From Alphaproteobacteria bacterium (GTDB lineage: Bacteria > Pseudomonadota > Alphaproteobacteria > Ferrovibrionales > Ferrovibrionaceae): 55,287 nucleotides of DNA. The stretch lies in the NCBI GenBank assembly GCA_947473805.1, contig CANJGB010000023.1, positions 1 through 55,287 of the forward strand. Direction: 5' to 3'. A model generated the notes under the pieces. That model had not been told where the DNA came from and ran no database searches. It saw nothing but the letters and a program-made list of their open reading frames with translations. A program made the translations under genes and the position numbers. Within the stretch, counting starts at the first letter, position 1. Each line of letters starts with the position of its first letter. Below are positions 17,368 to 26,109 of this stretch, in pieces.

Positions 17368-18267
17368 ATGCGAGTTACCCTGAAACAATTGGCGGTGTTC
17401 GATGCCGTCGCACGCGCCGGTAGCGTCAGCCTGGCGGCCCAGGAGGTGGCGCTGACGCAGTCCGCCGCCAGCATGTCGCTGCAGGAGCTGGAAAACAGCC
17501 TAGGCGTCGAACTGTTCCACCGCCACAGACGCAAGCTGACGCTCAACGAGAACGGCCGCCGCCTGCACCCCAAGGCCCGCTCGATCCTGAGCCAGGTCGG
17601 GGATCTTGAGACGGCAGCCACTACCGGCACCCTACAGGGTTCGCTGCGGGTCGGTGCCGGCAGTTCCATTGGCAACTACATGATCCCGGAAGTCTGCGCT
17701 GACTTCGTTGCCCTGCACCCCTCCGCACGGATCGATTTGAGAGTCATGCCCTCTACCCAAATCATGAATGCGATTGAGGGACTAACGTTGGACGTCGGTT
17801 TCGTCGAAGGTCCGCAGAACCGGCCGAAGCTGGACACCATGGCCTGGGCCAAGGATCGACTGGTTATCGTAGCCGCAGCCGACGCCCCAATTGCCAAACG
17901 GAAGAAACTGAAGATCGACGACCTCAAGGGACAAACCTGGTTTCTGCAGAACACGGAATCATCAGCGCGGGTGTCGATGTCCACGGTGCTGTTCATGCAT
18001 ACGGAGAGCATGACCATCGGGCTGGAATCCAGCAGCATCGAGGCCATCAAGCGCGCGGTCGCGACCGGCAAGGGCATCGGTTGCTTGTCACGCCGCGCGG
18101 TCGAGCCAGAATTGGCGTCTGGCATACTGGTCGAACTGGACGTGCGCGATTTCGACCTGACCCGCCCCTACTCCGTCGTGACCCGCAAGCAGGCGTACAA
18201 GAGCGAGTTGCAGGTGGCCTTCATCCGCCATGCCATGCAATACGCAGAGCGGGACTTGCCGAAATGA
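17368..18267 (+). CDS. LysR-family transcriptional regulator
   Basis: A 299-residue LysR regulator. The N-terminal winged helix-turn-helix spans residues 3-60 (LKQLAVFDAVARAGSVSLAAQEVALTQSA pattern), followed by a two-lobed effector-binding domain with GSLRVGAGSSIGNYMIPEV near 90-108, reminiscent of CysB/CbbR-like members. It lies downstream of an MFS gene and is convergent with the amidohydrolase gene that ends the steroid block. It is the only transcriptional regulator next to that block, so it is a candidate regulator, but nothing in the sequence proves it. Confidence 0.92.
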   Translation: MRVTLKQLAVFDAVARAGSVSLAAQEVALTQSAASMSLQELENSLGVELFHRHRRKLTLNENGRRLHPKARSILSQVGDLETAATTGTLQGSLRVGAGSSIGNYMIPEVCADFVALHPSARIDLRVMPSTQIMNAIEGLTLDVGFVEGPQNRPKLDTMAWAKDRLVIVAAADAPIAKRKKLKIDDLKGQTWFLQNTESSARVSMSTVLFMHTESMTIGLESSSIEAIKRAVATGKGIGCLSRRAVEPELASGILVELDVRDFDLTRPYSVVTRKQAYKSELQVAFIRHAMQYAERDLPK

Positions 18268-18296
18268 AAACGGCCCGCGGATCGCTCCGCGGGCCG
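18261..18296 (-). terminator. Rho-independent terminator of the amidohydrolase gene
   Basis: An 11-bp stem (18271-18281 with 18286-18296, CGGCCCGCGGA and its complement) with a 4-nt loop is followed on the minus strand by TTTTCATTTC. It overlaps the 3' end of the convergent lysR gene and may slow its transcription as well. Confidence 0.8.
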
Positions 18297-18316
18297 CCCC
18301 ACATCAGAACCTTGAA

Positions 18317-19489
18317 TCAGGCCTTCTGATCGAGCTTGTAGAGTTCGACGGCATTGCCGCACACCATCGCGTAATGCTCTTCGGCTGGCACGCCGGCAAG
18401 GGTCTCGGCAATAACACGACGGCTGTACGGCCAGTCGTGGCGGTGATGCGGGTAATCCGAAGACCACATCATGTTCTTCACGCCGATGTCGTAGCGGTTT
18501 CGGACCGCGAACGGCTCACGGATGAAGGTGCAGAAGAAGTTCCGGCGGAAGTAGTCCGACGGCAGCATCTTCAGCGTGGAATCCGCGTGGACGCGGTTGC
18601 GCCACCAATGGTCGTCCATGTTCTCGAGGAAGTGCGGGATCCACCCCGCGCCGCACTCGACAAGGCCAACCTTCAGGTGCGGGAACCGATCGAACAGGCC
18701 CGAGAAGATCATCTGGCTGGTGAGCGTCGAAGCCTGGCCGATGGTGCCACCCGAGAGCTGCAGGTGCGCCTTGCCGCCCGTGGCGGTGAGCACGACCGAC
18801 TTGCCTACCGAGGCATTGGTTGCGGCCTTGCGCTTGCCGGCCTGGTTCACGCCCGAGTGGATGTGGACGGGCATCTGCTCTTCTTCGGCAACCTTGAAGA
18901 ACGGATCGTCCGCTTCGGAGAACTCGTCATTGCCCGACGGGAAGGCCGAGATGATGACACCCTTGAAACCGATCCGCTTGGCTTCCTTCAGGGCACGGAC
19001 GGCGGCATCGATCCCGACACCGGGCATCTGCGCCATGCCAATCAGGCGATCGCGGTTCGGCGCCGTAAACTCGTCGTACAGCCAAGTGTTGTAGGCCTCG
19101 ACCCCGGCAACGTGGAACTGGTCATCAGGCTGGGCCATGAACACGGCCATGGTGCGCTGAGACGGATAAAGGACTTCGGCGTCCAGACCGTCGATGTCCT
19201 GCTCGATCAGACGCTCCTTGCCATCGAACGCACCCTTGCGGATGGTGTCATAGGTGAAGCCCGTCCACTTGTTGTCTTCGTAACGACGGCCCCATTTTCC
19301 GGAGTTCGTGACCAGGCCCAGCGTCATCGGGGGCTGGCCGCGCATGAGCTCCCAGGCGTCGCCGCCCTCGGCGTCCTTCACCAGCCGCGGCGCGCGGTCG
19401 GCAAATTTCTTCGGCAGGTATTTATCCCAGATGTGCGGGGCTTCGACCGTGTGGCCGTCCGCGGAAATGATGCGGTAATTGTAACCCAT
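18317..19489 (-). CDS. Amidohydrolase family protein (ACMSD-type TIM barrel)
   Basis: A 390-residue amidohydrolase_2 protein. The N-terminal metal site appears as ISADGHTVEAP (an S-x-D-x-H form), the barrel histidine as MPVHIHSGVNQ near residue 215, and the C-terminal catalytic aspartate region as MMWSSDYPHHRHDWP. ACMSD-type enzymes are decarboxylases or hydrolases of ring-derived acids. Such genes often accompany steroid catabolism genes in proteobacteria, but no fixed step is assigned to them here. It has its own promoter region and a terminator, and follows two CoA-ligase genes on the same strand. Confidence 0.82.
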   Translation of the reverse strand: MGYNYRIISADGHTVEAPHIWDKYLPKKFADRAPRLVKDAEGGDAWELMRGQPPMTLGLVTNSGKWGRRYEDNKWTGFTYDTIRKGAFDGKERLIEQDIDGLDAEVLYPSQRTMAVFMAQPDDQFHVAGVEAYNTWLYDEFTAPNRDRLIGMAQMPGVGIDAAVRALKEAKRIGFKGVIISAFPSGNDEFSEADDPFFKVAEEEQMPVHIHSGVNQAGKRKAATNASVGKSVVLTATGGKAHLQLSGGTIGQASTLTSQMIFSGLFDRFPHLKVGLVECGAGWIPHFLENMDDHWWRNRVHADSTLKMLPSDYFRRNFFCTFIREPFAVRNRYDIGVKNMMWSSDYPHHRHDWPYSRRVIAETLAGVPAEEHYAMVCGNAVELYKLDQKA

Positions 19490-19573
19490 TGGAGTTTCTC
19501 CCTAGAGGCAGCAAACATCGGTAAGCAATTGGGCGGTCGTGGTCCTTGCTGGCCTGTCGACCGAGGCGCGCAG

Positions 19574-19602
19574 TCTATCGGGTGCTTATATATCCATGTA
19601 AA
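19574..19602 (-). promoter_or_regulatory. Candidate promoter of the amidohydrolase gene
   Basis: In the AT-rich 154-bp gap before the amidohydrolase start, the minus strand has TTTACA (19602-19597), a 17-bp spacer and GATAGA (19579-19574). An imperfect dyad of TGTAAA/TTTGCA type overlaps the -35 side (19597-19616). Recognition is weak and based only on the hexamers. Confidence 0.35.
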
Positions 19603-19643
19603 TGATTTTTTGCATATTTGAAATCAGCAGGACTGATGGATGA

Positions 19644-21194
19644 TCAGGTGGGAGTGCCAGCCGCCATTTCCCGCAATTTCTGCTTCCAGACCTTGCCCGT
19701 CGGCCCGATGGGCAGGCTGGCGAGGATGACAAGTTCCTCCGGGCGCTTGTACGGTGCCAGACGTTCAACCAGATGGCGGCGCAACTCGTCCTCGCCGATC
19801 GTCGTCTCCCCCGCAGAGAGCTGCACATAGGCGACCACAGCCTCATTGCCATCAGTCGCCGGGCGACTAACGACGGCAGACTGCACAACGGAGGGATGGG
19901 CGTTAATGGCCGCCTCGACCTCGGCCGGATAGACATTGAAGCCCGAGCGGATAATCATCTCCTTGGCCCGCCCGACGATAGCTACCTGCCCATCCGGCAA
20001 ATATCTGGCCAAGTCGCCGGTCGTGTACCAGACGCCGTCGCGTATGACCTTGGCGGTTTCATCCGGCTGCTCGAAATAGCCCAGCATGTTTGCCGGGCTG
20101 CGGATCCAGATCTCGCCTGACTCGCCCGGCGCGACATCTTTACCTTCTGCGTTCACGATGCGGACATCAACGCCCTGATACGGATAGCCGACGCTCTCTG
20201 CCGGCGCGTCAGGACCATCAACCCGCGTGGTGAGTACCGGGGTGGATTCGGTAAGTCCGTAACCATTGGACAGGCGCCGCGCGAAGGCGGTCTCGACGCG
20301 AACCTTTAGATTCGGGTCGAGGGGCGCACCGCCTGACACGAGCATACGAATGCCGTTGTCCGACAAATTGAACTTCTGTGATGCCGCGTAATCAAGCAGG
20401 CGCGAATAAACTGTCGGCACACAGGTGATGTAGCTGATGCTGTGGTCGCGGATCGATGCCGCCAGGTCAGCCAGTTCCAGGCGCGGCACCAGCTTCAGTC
20501 GTGCGCCGCTGAGGACCACCATCATCAGCACGAGAATGCCCATGACATGCGCCATGGGTGGCGTGCCGTAGAATGCATCTGCCGCGGTGGCGCCACGGGT
20601 GCGCGCCGTAGTGCGCCCCATGAACAGCAGGCCGCGGTGACCCAGCATCGCAGCCTTGGGCTTTCCGGTCGTGCCGGAGGTGAAGATCATCGCCGCCACT
20701 GGCAGCGGCACCGCAGGCGGTGGACGCGTGGCCCGGTCGGCGCGGCCCACCAGAATGCCGCCCCAGGCTGGGCTCGCCTCTTCCGTCACCGGTTCAAGTG
20801 CAGCATGGCCCGCCGCCGCGTCGGAATGTTCGATGGTGAAAACGACCAGACGGGCGCCCACGGTGGCGCGCATGACGCCAATCTCGTGCGCCGTCATGCG
20901 GGCATTGGTGATCGCCGGCCAGGCGTCGATATACTCGGCGGCGAAGAAACAGATAACGGTCGCGACCGTGTTTTCGCCCACGATCAAGATGCGGTCGCCC
21001 GCGCGTACCCCGTGATGCTGCAGGCGCGCGGCCGCGTCGGCAATGGCGTCCGCGAACTGGCGGTAGGTCAGCGTATGATCGGGGTCGACCAGCGCGACCG
21101 CCTCGGGCGCCTTTTCAGCCCAGCGGAAAACCGGCTGCCAGGCGCGATCCAGCGCATCGGAATCCACTCCGTCGAGTGGCGGTACGGACTCCAT
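19644..21194 (-). CDS. AMP-binding acyl-CoA ligase, substrate unassigned
   Basis: A 516-residue adenylate-forming enzyme that should activate a carboxylic acid to its CoA thioester. The P-loop MIFTSGTTGKPKAAM, the NGYGLTEST motif, the TTGDLARY motif and the C-terminal catalytic lysine (GPTGKVWKQ) are intact. ATG 21194 has AGAGGG 7 bases upstream; the frame is open further up but that overlaps the upstream ligase gene. It sits 14 bp after the fadD3-like gene. It is less similar to FadD3 than its neighbour and may activate another steroid-derived acid or a fatty acid. Confidence 0.88.
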   Translation of the reverse strand: MESVPPLDGVDSDALDRAWQPVFRWAEKAPEAVALVDPDHTLTYRQFADAIADAAARLQHHGVRAGDRILIVGENTVATVICFFAAEYIDAWPAITNARMTAHEIGVMRATVGARLVVFTIEHSDAAAGHAALEPVTEEASPAWGGILVGRADRATRPPPAVPLPVAAMIFTSGTTGKPKAAMLGHRGLLFMGRTTARTRGATAADAFYGTPPMAHVMGILVLMMVVLSGARLKLVPRLELADLAASIRDHSISYITCVPTVYSRLLDYAASQKFNLSDNGIRMLVSGGAPLDPNLKVRVETAFARRLSNGYGLTESTPVLTTRVDGPDAPAESVGYPYQGVDVRIVNAEGKDVAPGESGEIWIRSPANMLGYFEQPDETAKVIRDGVWYTTGDLARYLPDGQVAIVGRAKEMIIRSGFNVYPAEVEAAINAHPSVVQSAVVSRPATDGNEAVVAYVQLSAGETTIGEDELRRHLVERLAPYKRPEELVILASLPIGPTGKVWKQKLREMAAGTPT

Positions 21195-21208
21195 ACGGAA
21201 CCCTCTCC

Positions 21209-22783
21209 CTATGACTGCGCTTTGACCCCGCCGCGCAATTCGAATTTCTGTACCTTGCCCATGGCGGTGAGCGGCAGTGTTTCGACGATGTCGATGTAGC
21301 GAGGCACCTTGTAATTGGCCATCTGTTCGCGACACCAGGCGATGATTTCCTCTGACGTAATCTGCACGCCGGGACGCGGCACGACGTAGGCCTTGCCAAC
21401 CTCGCCCATGCGGTGGTCCGGCACACCAACGACGGCCACCTGTGACACGCCGGTATTGGACATCATGATCTTCTCGATCTCTGCGGGGTAACAATTGAAG
21501 CCGCCGACGATGAACATGTCCTTCTTGCGATCGGTGATCTTCAGGTAGCCGTCGGCGTCGAAAATCCCGACATCACCGGTGTGCAGCCAGCCGTCGGCGT
21601 CCATCGCCTCGGCAGTCGCCTTGGCATCCTCGAAATAGCCCTGCATGACGTTGAAGCCACGGACGACAATCTCGCCCGCCGAACCGGTCGGCACCTGGTT
21701 GTTGGCCTCGTCGACGCACTTGACCTCAATGCCGATCAGCGGCCGGCCGCAGGTATAGGCAACACGTTCAGCGCTGTCATCGCCCGCCGTCATTGACACA
21801 GTGCCACACGTCTCGGTCAGACCGTAGCCCGCCATGACCGAGCGGATGCCGAGTTCATTGCGCATGCGCTCGATCAATGCCGGCGCGATGGCCGACGCAC
21901 CTGTGACAGAGAGGCGCAGCGATTTCAGGTCACCCGTTTTGTGCACGCCGGAATCCAGGATGCTCTGGAAGACTGCCGGCGAACCGGGCAGTACCGTGAT
22001 CCGCTCGCGCGCGATGGTCTCCGCCATCGCGGGCACGTCGAATATCGCTTGCGGATAGATAGTCGCACCCATGATGAGGCACGAAAGAATACCTGCGCCG
22101 TAACCGAAGGTGTGGAAGAACGGATTGACGATGAGGTAGCGGTCGCCGGGCCGTACGCCAACGCTTTCTGCCCACAGACGGTAGACCTCGAGGCACTGGC
22201 CGTGCCCGGCCATCACCCCCTTCGGGTTACCTGTGGTCCCCGAGGTGAAGATGATGAAGCAGGTATCGGTAGCCGCGATAGTGTCGATCGCCTTGGCCGC
22301 GGCGGCACGGTCGGCATCGGTGACCGGTGCAACGAAACTGTCCCAGGACTCATCACCGGTCCCGCCGATCACGATACGGCGCTCCAAGGTTGGCAGATCG
22401 ATGTCCTTGAGCAGTTCGGGATAGCGGGTTCCCAGGAACTCGCCCGCCATGACGAGGAAGCGGGCGCGGCTCTTGTTAAGGATATACTGCGCCTCGCGTC
22501 CCTTGAGGCGGGTGTTGAGCGGCACGATGATGCCGCCGGCACTCTGCACACCCAGCGCGGCGATCAGCCATTCAAGCGAATTCTGCGCCCAGATGCCGAC
22601 ACGGTCGCGTTTCTTCAACCCGGCGCGCAGATAGGCCGCCGAGGCGTTAAGGACGAGGTCGTAGAACTCTTCGAATGTGACGCGGCGCTGCCCGTCGACG
22701 ACCGCCAGAAACTGCCCGATGCTGGCTGCATTGGAGCGCAACAAAGCGGGGATCGACGGCGGAAGCTGCCGGGGTGACGCCAT
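21209..22783 (-). CDS. fadD3: FadD3-like acyl-CoA ligase (HIP-CoA synthetase candidate)
   Basis: FadD3 of actinobacteria activates HIP, the indanedione propionate left after steroid rings A and B are removed. This 524-residue protein shares the family layout: IFTSGTTGNPKGVM P-loop, NPFFHTFGYGAGIL, AGYGLTETCG, GGFNCYPAEIE and a C-terminal AMGKVQK lysine. The stretch GIWAQNSLEWLIAALGVQSA and the following VPLNTRL resemble FadD3 closely as I remember it. ATG 22783 was chosen from family alignment. It is divergent from an SDR gene and precedes a second ligase by 14 bp. The assignment rests on resemblance plus the ipd genes nearby. Confidence 0.8.
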   Translation of the reverse strand: MASPRQLPPSIPALLRSNAASIGQFLAVVDGQRRVTFEEFYDLVLNASAAYLRAGLKKRDRVGIWAQNSLEWLIAALGVQSAGGIIVPLNTRLKGREAQYILNKSRARFLVMAGEFLGTRYPELLKDIDLPTLERRIVIGGTGDESWDSFVAPVTDADRAAAAKAIDTIAATDTCFIIFTSGTTGNPKGVMAGHGQCLEVYRLWAESVGVRPGDRYLIVNPFFHTFGYGAGILSCLIMGATIYPQAIFDVPAMAETIARERITVLPGSPAVFQSILDSGVHKTGDLKSLRLSVTGASAIAPALIERMRNELGIRSVMAGYGLTETCGTVSMTAGDDSAERVAYTCGRPLIGIEVKCVDEANNQVPTGSAGEIVVRGFNVMQGYFEDAKATAEAMDADGWLHTGDVGIFDADGYLKITDRKKDMFIVGGFNCYPAEIEKIMMSNTGVSQVAVVGVPDHRMGEVGKAYVVPRPGVQITSEEIIAWCREQMANYKVPRYIDIVETLPLTAMGKVQKFELRGGVKAQS

Positions 22784-22872
22784 CGTAAAAGCCTGCCCGA
22801 TCAATGTAGAACGTGTGCGGAAGTCTATATATATTGCCCCTCCCCACGTCAAACAGCAGCCGGGAAATAGCG

Positions 22873-23649
22873 ATGTCTACAGCGACCGTTCGTCTCGATG
22901 GCCAAGTCGTACTGGTGACCGGCGGCGGCCGCGGCATTGGGCGCGGGATCGCCGCGGCATTCCTGACAACAGGGGCGACGGTCGTCATTTGCGGTCGCAA
23001 CAAACCCGAAGATCTGCCCACCCACGACAGCCAGACGGTCGATTTCGTCGCCTGCGACGTGCGCGACGCGGCGGCGGTCTCCGCCATGGTCGAGGAAATC
23101 GTCAAGCGCTACGGCCGGCTGGACGTGCTGGTCAACAATGCGGGCGGCTCGCCAAGCGCGGCAGCCGCCACGGCGTCGCCGCGCTTCTCGGAGCGGATTA
23201 TCGCCCTGAACCTGCTGGCGCCGCTGCACTGTTCGCAAGCGGCCTACAAGGTGATGGAAGGGCAAGCGGAGGGCGGTTCGATCATCAACATCGCCAGCGT
23301 GTCTGGCGTGCGGCCTTCGCCACAGAGCGTCGCCTATGGCGCCGCCAAGGCCGGCTTGTTGAACATGACCACCAGCCTGGCCCAGGAATGGGGCCCGAAG
23401 GTGCGGGTCAACGCCATCATCGTCGGGCTGATCGCGACCGACCTCGCTGCCAGCGAGTTCTATGGCGATACCGAGGGCCTGGCCCGTATCGCGGCCGCCC
23501 TGCCCGCCCGCCGCATGGGCAAGCCGGAAGACGTCGCCGGCGCGTGCCTGTTCCTGGCCTCGCCGCTGGCCGCGTATGTCAGCGGCGCCCAGCTCGAGGT
23601 GCACGGCGGCGGTGAACCGCCGGCATTCCTCGACCTGGCGAAGAAGTAA
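22873..23649 (+). CDS. Short-chain dehydrogenase/reductase
   Basis: A 258-residue classical SDR that oxidises or reduces a hydroxy/keto group with NAD(P). The cofactor motif is TGGGRGIG (16-23), NNAGG follows at 88-92, and the catalytic residues are Ser142, Tyr155 and Lys159 (YGAAK). The C-terminus GAQLEVHGGGEPPAF is typical of steroid-cluster SDRs of the Rv3549c kind. It is the only plus-strand gene of the block, divergent from fadD3 by 89 bp that include a TATATATAT tract, and its stop abuts the stop of the convergent thiolase gene. Confidence 0.85.
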   Translation: MSTATVRLDGQVVLVTGGGRGIGRGIAAAFLTTGATVVICGRNKPEDLPTHDSQTVDFVACDVRDAAAVSAMVEEIVKRYGRLDVLVNNAGGSPSAAAATASPRFSERIIALNLLAPLHCSQAAYKVMEGQAEGGSIINIASVSGVRPSPQSVAYGAAKAGLLNMTTSLAQEWGPKVRVNAIIVGLIATDLAASEFYGDTEGLARIAAALPARRMGKPEDVAGACLFLASPLAAYVSGAQLEVHGGGEPPAFLDLAKK

Positions 23650-24852
23650 TCAGTAGATTTCGAACAGGCCGGCGGCACCCATGCCGCCGCCCACGCACAT
23701 GGTGACCACGGCATACTTGACGCCGCGACGCTGACCCTCAATCAGCGCGTGGCCTGACGTGCGCAGGCCGGTCATGCCGAACGGGTGGCCTACCGCAATG
23801 GCGCCGCCGTTAACATTCAGCAGGTCGTTGTCGATGCCCAGCTTGTCGCGGCAATAGATCACCTGGCTGGCGAAAGCTTCGTTCAGCTCCCACAGGCCGA
23901 TGTCCTTGATCTTCAGGCCGTTCTTTTCCAGAAGCTTCGGCACCGCGAATACCGGGCCGATGCCCATTTCCTCCGGCCCGCAACCGGCGACGGCCATTCC
24001 ACGATAAGCACCGAGCGGTTTGAGGCCCAGTGACGCGGCGACCTTGGCTTCCATGATCACGCAGGCGCCGGCGCCGTCGGAGAGCTGCGAGGCGTTGCCG
24101 GCAGTGATGAACTCGCCCTTCTTGACCACTTCGCCATCGGCGAACACCGGCGGCAGCTTCTGCAGCGCTTCCAGCGTTGTATCGGCGCGCGGGCCTTCGT
24201 CGGCCTTGAGCGTGACCTCCTCGTATTTCGTTTCGTTTGTAGCCTTGTCGAACACCGACTTGCGGGTCGTCATGGGCGCCATCTCGGTGTCGAACTTGCC
24301 TGCCTTCTGGGCGGCGGCGACGCGCTGCTGGCTCTGCAGCGAATAGACGTCCTGCGCCTCGCGCGAAACACCATACTTCTTGGCGACGATCTCGGCCGTT
24401 TCGATCATCTGCATGTACATGTGCGGCGATGCCTTCAGCACCGCCTCCGAACGGGCGCGATGGCCGTTCTTGAACTTGTTCTGCACCAGGCTGATGGATT
24501 CCACGCCGGCGGCGACCACGACATCCATGCCATCGTACATCACCTGTTTGGCCGCGGTGGCGATGGCCATCAGCCCGGAAGAGCACATGCGGTCGATTGC
24601 CATGCCGGCGACGTTGTCACCAAGGCCGGCCGCGACGGCCGTCAGACGGCCAATATTGTAGCCCTGCGTGCCCTGCTGTGCCGAGCAGCCGACCACCACG
24701 TCCTCGATGCGGCCGGCTTCGATGCCGGCGCGCTTCACCGCCTCGCGTACGACGTGGCCCGACATGGCCGGCGCCTCGGTGTCGTTGAAGGCGCCGCGAA
24801 ATGCCTTGCCGATGGGCGTACGGGCGACGGAAACGATTACTGCCTCGCGCAT
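23650..24852 (-). CDS. Thiolase (acetyl-CoA C-acyltransferase)
   Basis: A 400-residue degradative-type thiolase that cleaves a 3-ketoacyl-CoA with CoA. The nucleophile is Cys90 in [25 protein letters not shown] carries the histidine and [10 protein letters not shown] the second cysteine. It is the last gene of the thirteen-gene minus-strand operon. It differs clearly from the FadA6-like thiolase at 28217-29371, so the operon encodes two thiolases, one perhaps for the propionate side chain and one for the opened ring. Confidence 0.92.
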   Translation of the reverse strand: MREAVIVSVARTPIGKAFRGAFNDTEAPAMSGHVVREAVKRAGIEAGRIEDVVVGCSAQQGTQGYNIGRLTAVAAGLGDNVAGMAIDRMCSSGLMAIATAAKQVMYDGMDVVVAAGVESISLVQNKFKNGHRARSEAVLKASPHMYMQMIETAEIVAKKYGVSREAQDVYSLQSQQRVAAAQKAGKFDTEMAPMTTRKSVFDKATNETKYEEVTLKADEGPRADTTLEALQKLPPVFADGEVVKKGEFITAGNASQLSDGAGACVIMEAKVAASLGLKPLGAYRGMAVAGCGPEEMGIGPVFAVPKLLEKNGLKIKDIGLWELNEAFASQVIYCRDKLGIDNDLLNVNGGAIAVGHPFGMTGLRTSGHALIEGQRRGVKYAVVTMCVGGGMGAAGLFEIY

Positions 24853-24865
24853 GATCGCAGGCTCC

Positions 24866-25321
24866 CTAGATGAAATAACGGCCGATAGTGTCGACCACAC
24901 AGGCAGGCTTTTCGCTGCCCTCGATTTCGACGGTCATGCGGATGACCACCTGATAGGAGCCCTTGACCTCTTCGGCCTTGACCAGCAGGCCGCTGCCACG
25001 CACGCGATCGCCGACCTTCACCACGTTGATGAAGCGCACTTTCTCACAGCCGTAGTTGAGGCCCATGGAAAAGCCGTGCAGGTCGAATATCTGCGGCAGG
25101 AACAGCGAGGCGAGCGATAGCGTGAGGTAGCCGTGGGCAATGCAGACGCCGTAGGGGCCGTCCTTGGCGCGGACAGGATCGACATGAATCCACTGGTGGT
25201 CGCCGGTCGCATTGGCGAACATGTCGATGCGCGACTGCTCCATGGTGATCCACTCGCTGACGCCGAGCGGCTCATTCTCAAGCTTCAGCAAGTCGCGGGG
25301 AGAGTCGAAACGGCGCGACAC
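24866..25321 (-). CDS. MaoC-family enoyl-CoA hydratase
   Basis: A 151-residue hotdog protein of the MaoC/NodN type, an (R)-specific enoyl-CoA hydratase family. The active-site motif [15 protein letters not shown] (about residues 40-54) contains the Asp/His pair; [13 protein letters not shown] follows. The start is GTG at 25321, 2 bp after the ipdF stop, because the family N-terminus begins about 25 residues before the WIT motif; the frame is open further up but overlaps ipdF. Its neighbours suggest a hydration step in HIP breakdown, but this is inference. Confidence 0.85.
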   Translation of the reverse strand: MSRRFDSPRDLLKLENEPLGVSEWITMEQSRIDMFANATGDHQWIHVDPVRAKDGPYGVCIAHGYLTLSLASLFLPQIFDLHGFSMGLNYGCEKVRFINVVKVGDRVRGSGLLVKAEEVKGSYQVVIRMTVEIEGSEKPACVVDTIGRYFI

Positions 25322-25323
25322 GG

Positions 25324-26109
25324 CTACGCCCTCTGGCTCGAGACGGAAACCACTTCGCCGGTCATGTAGCTGGACAGGTCGCTGGCCAGGAACACCGCGA
25401 CGTTGCCGACTTCCCACGGCTCGGCCGAACGGCCGAAGGCTTCCTGCGAGACGAGGCTGGCGAGCAGTGCCGGGTCGGCGACTTTGGCAAGGAAGGCGTG
25501 CATGGCGATGCTGGGGGCGATGCAGTTGATGCGCACGCCGTGCGCCGCCGCTTCCATGGCCGCGCAGCGCGTAAAGGCCATGACGCCGGCCTTGGCCGCG
25601 GCATAGTGGGTCTGCTGCGCCTGCGCGCGCCACGCAACGACGGACGCGAGATTGATGATCGCGCCCTTCTTGCGCGCATACATGCCCGGCAGCGTGGCGC
25701 GGCACATGCGGAACACGCTATTGAGCGACACGTCGATGACCGAGTTCCACTGGTCGTCGGTCATATCGACGACGTCGGTGGAACCGCCCAGACCCGCATT
25801 GTTGACGAGGATGTCGATGCCGCCGAGATGGTCGTCTGCCGCCCTGACCAATGCGCGGACTTCTTCTTCCTTGGTCACGTTGCAGAGCTTCGTGCCGGGG
25901 CGCTTGCCGGTCGCCTTTTCGATGCGGTCGGCGGCATCGCCCAGGCGCTTCTCGTGGATGTCGCTGATGAACAGCCGCGCGCCTTCTTCGGCAAAGCGCA
26001 ACGCGGTGGCAAAGCCCAGGCCGGTGCCGGCAGCAGCCGTCACGAGGGCACCCTTGCCCGCGAGCAGGTTGTTCGACTTGGTCGGATATGGCGGGATGGG
26101 CTGGCTCAT
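25324..26109 (-). CDS. ipdF: IpdF-like SDR (hydroxy-HIP-CoA dehydrogenase candidate)
   Basis: IpdF interconverts the 5-hydroxy and 5-keto groups of HIP-CoA. This 261-residue SDR has the family's unusual cofactor loop, VTAAAGTGLG (23-32), in place of TGxxxGxG, and catalytic Ser156, Tyr169 and Lys173. The segments WRAQAQQTHYAAAKAGVMA, EAFGRSAEPWEV and the C-terminal YMTGEVVSVSSQRA match mycobacterial IpdF (Rv3559c) as I remember it. Its start overlaps the stop of the upstream acyl-CoA dehydrogenase gene by 4 bp. Confidence 0.85.
   Translation of the reverse strand: MSQPIPPYPTKSNNLLAGKGALVTAAAGTGLGFATALRFAEEGARLFISDIHEKRLGDAADRIEKATGKRPGTKLCNVTKEEEVRALVRAADDHLGGIDILVNNAGLGGSTDVVDMTDDQWNSVIDVSLNSVFRMCRATLPGMYARKKGAIINLASVVAWRAQAQQTHYAAAKAGVMAFTRCAAMEAAAHGVRINCIAPSIAMHAFLAKVADPALLASLVSQEAFGRSAEPWEVGNVAVFLASDLSSYMTGEVVSVSSQRA

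Noticed and set aside
22784-22872. Operator in the fadD3-SDR divergent gap
   Set aside because: A TAGAAC half-site similar to the ipdA dyads is present, but no matching second arm follows, so it is not called.
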